Shown here piece by piece: positions 1-10,724 of a stretch of 64,000 nt of DNA. The position numbers and the translations under genes are program-made. The notes below the pieces were generated by a model. The model was not told the origin of the DNA. It ran no database searches and saw nothing but the letters and a program-made list of their open reading frames with translations. Numbering within the stretch: the first letter of the stretch is position 1; each line of letters begins with the position of its first letter. Origin of the DNA: Plasmodiophora brassicae. Taxonomy: Eukaryota; Endomyxa: Phytomyxea; Phytomyxea; Plasmodiophorida. Where the stretch lies: NCBI GenBank assembly GCA_036867785.1, contig CP145424.1:682001-746000 (forward strand), given 5' to 3'.

Positions 1-521
1 GGGCTTGCCCTTATATATGTAAGGACAAGAAGTGCCGGATATAATTCTCCAGGCCAGAAGGTTCGCAACATGCCTGGTGTTGTTGACCATGGCATGCCAC
101 CAGCATGAAGCGTCTTAAACCTGCTACTGCTCATCAGGGTTCATCAAAGGGCACGGATACTCGATCAAGTGGACGAACAACCGCAAGAAGTGTGATGCGA
201 GCGCGCAAACGCCTCTCCTCCAGATCTTGAAGTCTAAATTGGCTACACCTGCAGTGAGGGGTTGTTGGACATGCGGGTCCACGATGACGAGTTTCGTCCC
301 CTGTTTACAGGGACTGTCGAAGCTCCTCGTGCAACGTCCTTACATGGAAATCCTGTTCCTGATCTCTAAAGCCTGGTGATCATCAACAAGGACGTATTAC
401 ATGTAGACCGACCGCGAGCCATGAGAGCATTCATCTTTAGCAGAATGGGAATCCGGCTAAGGCAGGGTTCCCTTCCAGACCCGCAACCTCATTGCCGAGC
501 GCCCATCAGCACGCGTGGACT
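1..521. other. No supported gene
   Basis: This stretch at the left edge has short open frames only and I recognise no protein motif, RNA fold or repeat in it. It may be the downstream region of the membrane-protein gene that follows on the minus strand, whose stop codon lies at 522-524. Confidence 0.4.
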
Positions 522-1997
522 TTAATGTAGCACATTGCGATCGACAGGCGCCTGCACAGGTAAGATACGGCGTTCGTCGCGTGCAGGTGACGGTTGTGCC
601 AGCATCACGCGGCACAGGCTTGTCAGCGCACGCATAGTCCCGCCTCCTGCCCAGAAGAGCATCCAGCCGACGTGCGTGTACACGAATGTACCAATGCCGA
701 CGGACAGGAAGCACACGAATGCAATCATGGACACGGACAGGTACAGGGTCCACCGGGACAGCCTGATCAGGAGCCTGTGCATGGCGTCCGGGCGCTTGCT
801 CCTTTGGACAGAGTGGTTGAGAATCCTCTGGAACCTCAGCGACTGCACCAGGAACTGGATGCCGACGACCCGTTGCAGGATCATGATCAGAGCGGCTGTG
901 AGCAGGTAGTCGTAGGGTACGTTGACGTACAAGACGTTGAGCAGGCACGCAACCGTGTCGAGCGTAACGGGAAGGACACAGAACGCGACCTTGATCATGT
1001 AGTGGCGGTCCAGAAGCCGACCGAACCACGAACCGCGTCCGGACCCAGGGATCTCCTTGATGATGCTCGTCCAGAAGACCGCGCTGAGCACGTCGCAGGT
1101 GAATCCCCACCCGGACAGGCCCGTTAGGAAGAATAGGGTCATCTCGTGAGGAAGGATGTCGTTGCTCCCCCAGCCGCCGATGCCAATGAACGCGCACAAG
1201 GCGGGAGTCGTCACCAGCTCAATGACGAGGATCAGGTGTACGATGGAGAGGCGACTAGCGATGAACTTGATGCGACGTCTCCTCGTTCGCATCGACGGCG
1301 CTGGCAACGTGCCATCGAATTCGGCATTGATAAACGTGAGGTGCTTACCGAGGAACCTAGCGGCAAGGACGCAGGCGAACCCGAACACGACGGTCGGAAT
1401 CCATCGCAGCAGAACCTGGATGTACCATCGAGGGTAGAAGTCGTCCCAGTCGTTAACGTCGGGTCGCACGCTGATGACGATTGGGTCCTTCTTCTGCCAG
1501 CTGTCCATAAGGTAGTCGACAAGAGAGGTACCCGGCTGTGCGGGTTCCTCCACCTCCACAAACAGCATCGCGTTCCTGCCGGGCCCGAGCATGCCACTGT
1601 TGCGGTGATAGAATTCAATTGGATCTGTCACATCCTGCCCGTTCGGGAATATGATGATCCAGGCCGCAACGCCTTTCTCGTCCAGGCGGCTGTACACCAC
1701 CGACACCGGGCATCCGACAAGAGGGGCACCGGCACCCGATACCAGAAAGACGATGCGACCTCGAGCCTCGTCTGGGACGTCACGGTTCGTGACGCACAGG
1801 GTGTCGCTGTTCACGACCATGAATTCGGCGGTGACGTTGACGATGACGGCATCGGTGCCCTGCGGGCCGAGGTACCTGTTCTGGGGGACGCTGCGCGTCC
1901 GAATGCCTGCGAACGGCGACAGGGCCGGTTGTATGATGACCAGCGCGCTGTGCATGCCCGGGAGCAGGCACGCCGTTACGACGACGAATCGCAGCAT
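522..1997 (-). CDS. Signal-peptide, seven-transmembrane-type protein of unknown family
   Basis: A single-exon frame of 491 aa. I chose the ATG at 1995-1997 because it opens a clean signal peptide (MLRFVVVTACLLPGMHSA); the frame stays open about 290 bp further upstream, but that part reads like non-coding sequence and is repeated elsewhere. After the signal peptide comes an ectodomain of about 200 residues. Then follow about seven hydrophobic segments, for example around WIPTVVFGFACVLAARF, LILVIELVTTPALCAF and FVCFLSVGIGTFVY. The topology (cleaved signal, extracellular domain, 7TM) resembles a receptor, but I see no GPCR family motif and assign no function. An upstream exon cannot be excluded: another frame just upstream (1780-2250) starts with a plausible secreted-protein sequence. 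Confidence 0.6.
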   Translation of the reverse strand: MLRFVVVTACLLPGMHSALVIIQPALSPFAGIRTRSVPQNRYLGPQGTDAVIVNVTAEFMVVNSDTLCVTNRDVPDEARGRIVFLVSGAGAPLVGCPVSVVYSRLDEKGVAAWIIIFPNGQDVTDPIEFYHRNSGMLGPGRNAMLFVEVEEPAQPGTSLVDYLMDSWQKKDPIVISVRPDVNDWDDFYPRWYIQVLLRWIPTVVFGFACVLAARFLGKHLTFINAEFDGTLPAPSMRTRRRRIKFIASRLSIVHLILVIELVTTPALCAFIGIGGWGSNDILPHEMTLFFLTGLSGWGFTCDVLSAVFWTSIIKEIPGSGRGSWFGRLLDRHYMIKVAFCVLPVTLDTVACLLNVLYVNVPYDYLLTAALIMILQRVVGIQFLVQSLRFQRILNHSVQRSKRPDAMHRLLIRLSRWTLYLSVSMIAFVCFLSVGIGTFVYTHVGWMLFWAGGGTMRALTSLCRVMLAQPSPARDERRILPVQAPVDRNVLH

Positions 1998-2325
1998 TCC
2001 GACAGGTGGCAGGCAGCAGTCGTAATACCCTGCAACATACGCGCGGGTAGGTACGCCAGTCCGATCGCGTCCAAATGTTGACCCTGAACACGGGGATGAA
2101 GCCCACCTCGCCATTAGCTCCAGCGTCCAGCACGACGCCGTTCGAAGCGCAGTAGATTCGATCGGGGAAGACGAAACGGTTCCCGAGCGTGCATACGACG
2201 AGCTTAATGCACCCGTCACCGTCTTCAATCCATGTCCACACTGTTCCCACGGCAGACTAATCGATCCCGATGTTCTCGCATTATCCAATCTTCATCAATA
2301 TGTATAACAGGTACAATTTCGTTTC
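1998..2325. other. Intergenic segment holding a dispersed local repeat
   Basis: I see no supported gene between the 7TM gene and the first paralogue. About 2150-2310 is closely repeated at 6697-6860, and a shorter core recurs at about 10178-10236 (shared pieces include TGTTCTC and ACACTGT-CCCAC). This marks the edge of the duplicated block described below. Confidence 0.5.
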
Positions 2326-5300
2326 CTAGGACACTGGTGAGCAGGTCGTTTCGCAATGGGGCCATCCATCAGCAGCCGCGAAGTCGTTATCGGTGAAGCT
2401 GTTCGCAACGTTGGCCCAGTCCCACGAGGGATGTGGCCGGTACACAGTGTCCCGTGGACGAGGCTGTCGTATGACCTCGCCCAGGATGACAGCTAGGTTG
2501 GCGGCGGACAGAAACCCCACGATGCCGAAGAGGATGCTTCCGGCGAGCGCCAGCGTCCAACCCTGGAACGTGGCACCGGGCGAATCGAGGACATCCTCGT
2601 CGTGGTCGGCACCAACGGTAGGGCGATTGTCGGGCGCCCTCGGCAGTTTGTCGATCGCGACGGCGCCAACGATGCCAATCACGCCAGCCGCTACTGGCGC
2701 AAGTAGCCGCCTACGCTCGTGTACCGCCGGCAATGGAGATTCTTGCTCGGCTCGTCCATGGCCGAACGTAATCGCGGCAGCAGCAAGCGACACCAACGTT
2801 GTTGCAGGTAGCAGAAACCGTTCCAGGTCTGTCCTGTGGCCCGTTCTAGGTGGAGCAGCACGTTCAGCGGTCGACGCGTTCCACAGGGCATCGTATTCGG
2901 CGTCGATTGCCGATATGATGTCAGATGCGAAGTCGGTGGCGTTCGGTTGTCGCAAGTCGGCACATGGAAACCTCGTCAGGTACACAGCGGCGCGACGCCG
3001 ACCCGCTCGGTCGACATGCCGATCTCGCCGAACCTTAGCCAGGTTAGCCCAACGTGTGTCGTTCTTGTGCTGGTCCCTCTGCAACATAGTCAGCAAACAG
3101 GAGACGAGCACGAACACGTCCGAGCGTACCTCAATGTGGTGCCTCCGTACAAGGAGAGCGTCGTTCGCGATGCGGTGCTCCGGACGTTGAAAGTACCTCG
3201 TCAAGAGGAAGTCCACCACAGACAGAAGTTCAGGAGCGCCGTCATACGCCATGGACATACTGATACGCACAGCAAGGGCGGATGCGTTGAATATCGTACC
3301 ATCGGGTAGATCCGCGAGGTGCAGCGGATCACCAGCCCATCCAGTGATACGGATGCCCATCATTGCAAAAAGCAGGAAATCATGTCCGTCCCCTCGAACG
3401 GCGTTCGTAAGGGCCGATTCGAAGCGCGATGCCAGGACAAACCCAGTGCCGGCGCCCACGCAAGAGAGATCGGCGGCGAGCATGTACGCCTTTTCGTCGT
3501 TCAACTCAGCAAGACATCGCCATTCCAGGAGCGGCACGATACGGTCGCACGTAGCGTCGTCAAGGAGTGGAAGAAGGTGCTTAACAAGGTCGGCTGACGT
3601 CCAAGCGATGCCCAGTATGTCGGACGGGCGTACCTTCGCGCTGACCGATTGCACAAAGACACGCCACGCACCCAGCCCCCAGAACGACGACGGACCAAAG
3701 AGGCCCACCTCGTCCTGACGTTCCTTCCGACGGAATTCGCCCTGTACCAGGTCCAACCTGTTCACCCGTGAAAGAGCTGGTTCTGGCAGACAGACATCCA
3801 GGGCAGCTAGAGCAGCGGCAAACTCATCGTTTGTCGCGTTTGAGAGCTTATCCTTCACTGTCTGAGTGAATGGCTCGAAAGCGGGCGCCTCCAGCGCGAC
3901 GCCCACCATGATCTCGAACAAGTCCATCTGGAGCAGCCCTTGTCGACCAATGTGGCGAACAGCGTTCGACCATGAACCGCGGGGCATATTTCGCGAGTAG
4001 TCCCAATCAATGGCGACCATCAGCAGGAGCGTTGATACGTCAGCGGGCGTGACCAGACGATCGGAATTCCATCGCTCCACAATGATGGAATCAGCCATTT
4101 CCCTAACACGTTCGGTCAGACGGGGATCCGGCCGAACAGGAGGACGGCGCGTTCGTAGGGATAGCATCGCCTGACGCAGCAACGCAGGGTGCTCCTTCGA
4201 TGCCCATAGTGCCACTTCGACGTGGTACTTATCGACCGCATTCACAAAGAATTTGTCCAAGGTGCCGTCCACATGGGAGAGTTCTCGCCCCAGCCACGTC
4301 CCCATGTGGGACGGGACATGCAGTGGCGTCTGCGGCAGGCGAACGAACCGCCAGGACGAGCCAGTGCCACCGGAAACAATACCATGGCCGAATGAATAAA
4401 AGCAGTACAGCACGGGGAACAGGTACTCTTCGAAGGAGGCCTGCACTTGCACGGACGTCTTCTGTGCAAACTCGAGAACAGTGCCCATGATATCTCTCAT
4501 AAGATTAGGCGTGAACTCTTCTGGTACCGTATCCAGCAAGTAGGTTATGCCGACGTTGGCGGCTAACGCGAGATAATGCCAAAATGCATCGTTGCCAAAC
4601 ATGGAATCAGGCAAAGACAGGACCCGCTTCCAGACCCTCACCCATTGCCGCGCGCACATCAGTCTTGGCCCATCGCTGATAATTCTCAGCGCCTGCTGCG
4701 CAGTGGCCACATTGATGCATACCTCGTCAGGCTGTGCGCTCGAATGGTTAGCATGCATGCCTGGTGGACGCGACGTGAACCTTATTGGCAACCTTCGAAA
4801 TTCGGACACGCTCCGGGCCAGTGCTATCCGCAAGAAGGAACACCCCGAATCCGAAGACCCGTTTGACGGTAGTCCTGACTTGGGTGCCGTTGCGGTCCAC
4901 GAGACATTCGTCACCGGGACACCAGTAGGCAGCACTGGTCACGCCTGCAGCAGCGACGACAGCAGTAAACAGCCAGACGACGCCCATCTCCTGACTGACG
5001 CCGCCGCAGTTTACCGGCGTAGCTAAAATTGGACCGAACACTCGGCGGAACAGCGGCGCAGACACCAGGCGCAGACCGCGGCCGGCCGTTCGTCACTGCC
5101 AGTTGCTGGGTCGCCTCCCAGGTACCGTGCAGCCTAGCTGAACACCAGTTTTGGAACGCACAACTGTTTGTAAATCAGCACTAGTTACGGCTCTGGAACA
5201 AACATTCCGGTTGGGTGAAGTGGGTTCCGACGGCGGCCATATCCCGGTACGTACTTACGTTTAAGCGGCGGCAATCAGCAGTTAATTTATGGCCATACAC

Positions 5301-5340
5301 GATAATAAGCTCATTGTTTCCCTAGACTGTTTTGATGCAT
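2150..5340. repeat. Segmental duplication, unit A
   Basis: This block of about 3.2 kb (paralogue A with its 5' and 3' flanks) matches 6697-9900 at high identity in the same orientation. The match runs through non-coding sequence on both sides, including the upstream stretch ending in CAGTTAATTTATGGCCATAC, so it is a tandem segmental duplication and not only protein conservation. Confidence 0.75.
2326..4987 (-). CDS. Tandem paralogue A: large secretory-pathway membrane protein, unrecognised family
   Basis: Two exons, 4987-4793 and 4731-2326, joined over a 61-nt intron (donor GTTGCC; branch-like GCTAACC; acceptor GCACAG), give 866 aa. Exon 1 encodes a signal peptide (MGVVWLFTAVVAAAGVTSA) and a short Cys-containing start. 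Exon 2 encodes a long, mostly soluble region of about 640 residues. Three hydrophobic segments follow near the C-terminus (around LLPATTLVSLAAAAITF, LAPVAAGVIGIVGAVAI and ALAGSILFGIVGFLSAANLA), then a short tail rich in D, W and N. I do not recognise the family. It is nearly identical to the gene at 6877-9536 over the C-terminal two thirds. The exon 1 Met is supported because both copies keep the same reading frame, signal peptide and intron. Confidence 0.7.
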
Positions 5341-5880
5341 TCGGTAAACGTGTGTCAACAGCGGGAGCCCGAAGGTTTCAGATGCGGTACCGAGGACGTG
5401 CACTGGGAATAGCTCGATTGACCGTCTTCGGGCCATGCTACATGGTTTACGACCCAGCCGGTACATACAATATATACATCCATGGATTGTGCCTGCGCAG
5501 CTCTTGACCGACGCATATCAGCCCCCTAGGCCGGCCATCCATCAGCGACCGCGAAATCGTTGTCAGTGAGGGTGTTGGCCACGTTTGTCCAGTCCCTTGT
5601 CCCTGTAGTCTGTGCTGACGCATTCGGTAAATGTGTGTCAACTGCTGGAGCCCGAAGGCTTCAGATGCGGTATCCAGGACGTGCGCTGGGACTAGCTCGG
5701 CTGACCGTCGTCGGGCCATGCGGTTTACGACCCAGCCGATACATACAATAGGTTCATCCATGGACTGTGCCGGCGCCACTCGTGGCCGACGCATCAGTCC
5801 CCTAGGCCGGCCATCCATCAGTGACAGCGAAATCGTTGTCAGTGAGGGTGTTGGACACGTTTGTCCAGTCCCAGGCGCCA
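5334..5880. repeat. Two tandem copies of a ~280-bp unit carrying decayed gene tails
   Basis: Unit 1 is about 5334-5617 and unit 2 about 5618-5880. Both begin near GATGCATTCGG or GACGCATTCGG. On the minus strand both contain a copy of the paralogue C-terminal tail (DNDFAV.DGWPA then stop, near 5526 and 5802). A third partial copy of the left part lies at 9889-9968. These look like remnants of repeated unequal exchange in the tandem gene array. Confidence 0.65.
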
Positions 5881-6691
5881 GGTGGCCGATAGACAATGTC
5901 CCGTGGACGAGGCTGCCTTGCGAACTCCTTCAGGTTAATAGCGAAGTTGATGGCTCCGTGCGCCATCATCCAATCAGCAAACGTCGTTGCTGGGGAATCG
6001 AAATCCTCCCGATTAACGTTGTGTACAGAACTGCGCTCCTGTCAGGCGTCGACATAACAAGTCGGCGCCGGAATAAAGACCATGCGAGCGGGGACCGACG
6101 ACATTCGGTCAACGCGTCTTCGTTGAGTCCTGACAGTTCCGATACTCTGATGCGCATCCCGTCGACATCGGCTCCTCCTAAGGCGCCAATCGCCCAAGCA
6201 ACAATTGGCATTAGTCGTTCTCGGCGTTTCGAACGAGCTGGGTCAGAAGGTTCAGGGGAGGGTCGACGTCCTCGACTGTAAGCGATCGCAGCGGCGGACA
6301 GCATCCCTAAAGTCGTTGCTGGTAGCAGAAACCCTTGGGCAGGGCGGGACACTGTTTCAGTATTCGTGGTTCTGCGATCATCAGGCAAACTGGGGACAGA
6401 CGTCGGAGGTATCATCTCGTTCCACAGCGCGTTATACCCAATATCGATCGCCGAGAGGGCGTGGGGCATTTCCCGATTGGGGTTCGGTGCCAGCAAACGG
6501 GAACACGGGAACCTTGCCAGGTAGAGAGAAGCTCGATACCGACCATTTTGGTAGGCGACACGATCGCAGAACCCTGCTTCGGCTTGGCGTTCAGGTCGAT
6601 TGAACTCGCTGACAACAATCTTAAGGTGGTTCACCCGTGAACAGCCCGGTTCTGACAGACAGTTATCCAGGGCCGCGACGACACCTTTCAA
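5802..6691 (-). pseudogene. Truncated third paralogue of the tandem family
   Basis: The minus strand from 6691 reads as a shortened relative of paralogues A and B. It starts inside the conserved exon 2 (CLSEPGCSRVNHL, compare CLPEPALSRVNRL), skips about 270 residues, then continues with the segment before the membrane region (SLYLARFPC) and the first hydrophobic segment (FLLPATTLGMLSAAAIAY). Part of the membrane region is lost and the frame shifts near 5966. The C-terminal tail (DWTNVSNTLTDNDFAVTDG) resumes in another frame and stops at 5802. The start, signal peptide and N-terminal two fifths are absent. It is more diverged than A and B are from each other, so it is probably an older, dying member. 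Confidence 0.75.
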
Positions 6692-6696
6692 GGCGC

Positions 6697-9600
6697 TGTA
6701 GATTCGATCGGGGAAGACGAAACGGTTCCCGAGCGTGCGACGAGCTTAACGCACACATCACCGTCCTCAATCCATGTTCACACTGTCCCCACAGCAGACG
6801 GATCGGTCCCCATGTTCTCATATCATTCAATCTTCATCAACATACTCACACGTTCTAGCAATTAGAATTTCGTTCCCTAAGACACCGGTGAGCAGGCCGT
6901 CTCGCAATGGGGCCATCCATCAGCAGCCGCGAAGTCGTTATCGGTGAAGCTGTTGGCAACGTTGGCCCAGTCCCAGGATGGACGTGGCCGGTACACAGTG
7001 TCCCGTGGACGAGGCTGTCGTATGATCTCGCCCAGGATGACAGCTAGGTTGACGGCGGATAGTAACGTCACGATGCCGAAGAGGATGCTTCCGGCGAGCG
7101 CCTGAGTCCAACCCTGGAACGTGGCACCGGGCGAATCGAGGACATCCTCGTCATGGTCGGCACCAGCCGTACGGCGAATGTCGGGCGTCCTCAGCAGTTT
7201 GTCGATCGTGACGGCGCCAACGGCGCCAATCACGCCGGCCGCTACTGGCGCAAGTAGCCACCGATGCTCGTGTACCGCCGGCAATGCAGATTCTTGCTCG
7301 ACTCGTCCATGGCCGAATGTAATCACGGCAGCAGCAAGCGACCCCAACGTTGTTGCAGGTAGCAGAAACCGTTCCAGGTCTGTCCTGTGGCCCGTTCTAG
7401 GTGGAGCAGCACGTTCAGCGGTCGACGCGCTCCACAGGGCATCGTATTCGGCGTCGATCGCCGATATGATGTCAGATGCGAAGTCGGTGGCGTTCGGTTG
7501 TCGCAAGTCGGCACATGGAAACCTCGTCAGGTACACAGCGGCGCGACGTCGACCCGCCCGGTCGACATGCCGATCTCGCCGAACCTTAGCCAGCTTAGCC
7601 CAGCGTGTGTCGTTACTGTGCAGGTCCCTCTGCAACATAGTCAGCAAACAGGAGATGTGCATGAACACGTCCGGGCGTACCTCAATATGGTGCCTGCGTA
7701 CAAGGAGAGCGTTGTTGACGGCGCGGTGCTCCGGACGTTGAACATACCTCGTTAAGAAGAAGTCCACCACAGACAGAAGTTCAGGAGCGCCGCGATGCAC
7801 CATGGACACACCCACTGCAAGGGCGGATGCGTTGACTATCGCACCATCGGGTAGATCCGCGAGGGGCAGCGGATCACCAACCCATCCGGTGATACGGATG
7901 CCCATCATTGCATAAAGCAGGAAATCATGTCCGTCCCCTCGAACGGCATTCTTAAGGGCCGATTCGAAGTGCGATGCCAGGACAAACCCAGTGCCGGCGC
8001 CCATGCAGGAGAGATCGGCGGCGAGTATGTACGCCTTTTCGTCGTCCAACTCAGCAAGACAGCGCCACTCCAGGAGCGGCACGATACGATCGCATGTAGC
8101 GTCGTCAAGGAGTGGAAGAAGGTGCCCGGCAAGGTCTGTTGACGTCCAAGCGATGCCCAGTATGTCGGACGGGCGTACCTTCGAGATGACCGATTGCACA
8201 AAGATACGCCATGCACCCAGCCCCCAGAACGACGACGGCCCAAAGAGGCCCGCCTCGTCCTGACGTTCCTTCCGATGGAATTCGCCCTGTACCAGGTCCA
8301 ACCGGTTCACCCGTGAAAGAGCTGGTTCTGGCAGACAGTCATCCAGGCCAGCTAGAGCAGCGGCAAACTCATCGTTTGTCGCCTTTGTGAGCTTATCCTT
8401 CACTGTCTGAGTGAATGGCTCGAAAGCGGACGCCTCCAGCGCGACGCCCACCATGATCTCGAGCAAGCCCATCTGGAGCAGCCCTTGGCGACCAATGTGG
8501 CGAACAGCGTCCGACCATGAACCGCAGGGCACATTTCGCGAGTAGTTCCAATCAACAGAGACCATCAGCAGGAGCGTTGATACGTCGGCGGGCGTCACCA
8601 GACGATCGGAATTCCATCGCTCCACAATGATGGAATCAGCCATTTCCCTAAGACGTTCGGTCAGACGCGGATCCGGCCGAACAGGAGGACGGCGCGTCCG
8701 TAGGGATAGCATCGCCTGACGGAGCAACGCAGGGTGCTCCTTCGATGCCCATAGTGCCACTTCGACGTGGTACTTATCGACCGCATTCGCAAAGTGTTTG
8801 TCACAGTGGCCGCCCACCTGGGAGGGTTCCCGCTGCCCCAGCCACGTTGCCACGTGGGACGGGACATGCAGTGGCGTCTGTGGCAGGCGAACGAATCGCC
8901 AGGAGGAGCCAGCGTCACCGGCAAGGACGGCATGGCCGAATGACCGAAAGCAGTTTAGCACCGGGAACAGGTACATTTCGCAGAAGGCCTGCATTGGCAG
9001 GGACGTCTTCTGGGCATACTCGAGAACAGTGTCCACGATATCTGTCAGGAGATCAGGCGTGAGCTCTTCTGGTACCGTAAACAGCAAGCGGGTTAAGACG
9101 ATGATGGAGGATAACGGGGTAAAATGCCAATCTCCGTCGTTGCTAGACAGGGAATCAGGCAAAGGCAGGGCCCGCTTCCAGACCCACACCCATTGCCGCG
9201 CGCCCATCAGTCTTGTCTCATCGAGCATAATACTCAGCGCTTGGTCCGCAGTGGTCACATTGACGCATACCTCGTCAGGCTGTGCGCTCGAATAGTTAGT
9301 ATGCATGTCTGGTGGACGCGACGTGAACCTTATTGGGCAACCTTCGAAATTCGGACACGCTCCGGGCCAGTGCTATCCGCAAGAAGGAACACCCCGAATC
9401 CGAAGACCTGTTTGACGGTAGTCCTGACTTGGGTTCCGTTGCGGTCCACGAGACATTCGTCGCCGGCACCCCAGTACGCAGCACTGGCCACGCCTGCAGC
9501 AGCGACGACAGCAGTAAACAGCCAGACAACGCCCATCTACTGACTGACGTCGCCGCAGTTTACCGCCGGCGCAGCTAAATTTGGACCGAACACTCGGCTG

Positions 9601-9900
9601 ACTGACTGGGAACGTCACCAGGACCAGACCGGCTGACCGGGGCCGGCCGGTCGTCACTGCCAGTTGCTGGATCGCCTTCCAGTTACCCTGCAGTCTAATT
9701 GAATCCCAGTTTTGGAACGTTCAAGTGTTTGTAAATCAGCAACAGTTGCGGCACTTGAACAAACGTTCCGGTTGGGTGAAGCGGGTCCGGCAGCGGCCAC
9801 GTCCCGGTACTGACGTTCAAGCGGCGGAAATCAGCAGTTAATTTATGGCCATACATGATTAGAAGCTCATTGTTTCTCTAGTCAGTTTTGACGCATTCGG
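6697..9900. repeat. Segmental duplication, unit B
   Basis: This is the second unit of the ~3.2-kb tandem duplication, matching 2150-5340. It contains paralogue B, its upstream region and the intergenic tail. Near 9600-9660 the upstream region has diverged slightly from unit A. Confidence 0.75.
6877..9536 (-). CDS. Tandem paralogue B: large secretory-pathway membrane protein, unrecognised family
   Basis: Exons 9536-9342 and 9279-6877 with a 62-nt intron (donor GTTGCC, branch ACTAACT, acceptor GCACAG) give 865 aa. The layout is as in paralogue A: signal peptide (MGVVWLFTAVVAAAGVASA), a long region with a few N-glycosylation sites, three C-terminal hydrophobic segments and a short acidic tail. 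Compared with A, the segment just after exon 1 (about residues 70-230) differs at many positions, whereas the rest differs only sparsely. That pattern suggests either selection for change in the N-terminal ectodomain or gene conversion of the rest. The function is unknown. Both copies have intact frames, so both are probably expressed. Confidence 0.7.
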
Positions 9901-10724
9901 TAAATGTGTGTCAACTGCTGGAGCTCGAAGGTTTTCAGATGCGGTATCCAGGACGTGAGCTGGGATTGGTGCGTCAAGAACTTATGCCTTCTACTCCAGC
10001 AGTCCCCTTTGGAGGTAGACTGCGTAAGTCTACCTCCAAATCGGAATGGCCTGGGCACACTCAAGGTTCATACACACAATGACTTCCTGTTGCCCTGTTC
10101 CACCGGATATACGCGTTGGTCCAGTCCGCTGTGCACGTAGATGGCGGCACCCTGGTTGATGGCCTCCCATTGACCACCGTCTCCAATCGACGTTCACACT
10201 GTTCCCACCGCCGACGAATCGATCCCCATGTTCTCGATGGTGGACGAGGAACGGACATCATTGACATCGGTCCGCATGGCCTGAATCGCGTGTGGATAAG
10301 CGCTAATCTGCATCGGGCTACCCCAACGCGCAATCCTCGTCTCCCCGCAATCGAACCAGATACGATCCCGACGAGAGACGTGCTTCTCGTTGTCCGATAG
10401 TTATCACCTGTCCACCGTGCCTCATTGCACGACTCGTACCCCGTTCGGCCCCAACGCCAACCACCATTCGATTGCTATTTTCGCTCATGCACTACTACGA
10501 AGGCCTTTAGGTATCCGGCGTGGCGAATTGCGCTCGGCGCATCGAGACAGCGGCGGCAGCGCGTCGGTCCGCGGCGCGCGTGACGTTCGCGACGCGGCAA
10601 CAAGTCACGTACCTGTCAGTGGCGACGTGGTCGCTCGCCAGTTGCAACAACAACCTGGGCCCGTTTTTGGGGCGGCCGCGTTGGGGGGGGGGAAGAGGAC
10701 GTCGAATGCCGCGGCAGATCACAA
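9537..10724. other. Gene-poor interval with repeat fragments
   Basis: About 1.2 kb holds the promoter side of paralogue B, a partial copy (9889-9968) of the 280-bp repeat, a perfect hairpin at 10008-10040, and a further copy near 10178-10236 of the segment repeated at 2150 and 6697. Only short frames without recognisable motifs are present. The last 200 bp form the likely promoter and leader of the downstream plus-strand gene and include a G run at 10683-10692. Confidence 0.5.
10008..10040. other. Perfect 14-bp inverted repeat (hairpin, 5-nt loop)
   Basis: TTTGGAGGTAGACT at 10008-10021 is exactly complementary to AGTCTACCTCCAAA at 10027-10040, with the spacer GCGTA. It lies in non-coding DNA between two genes. 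It could form a stable hairpin in RNA or a small cruciform in DNA; no function is shown. Confidence 0.8.

Noticed and set aside
5447-5896. A 149-codon minus-strand frame with repeated DGRPRGL motifs
   Set aside because: The repeats come from the ~280-bp tandem units read in the wrong frame; the meaningful frame is the decayed paralogue tail.
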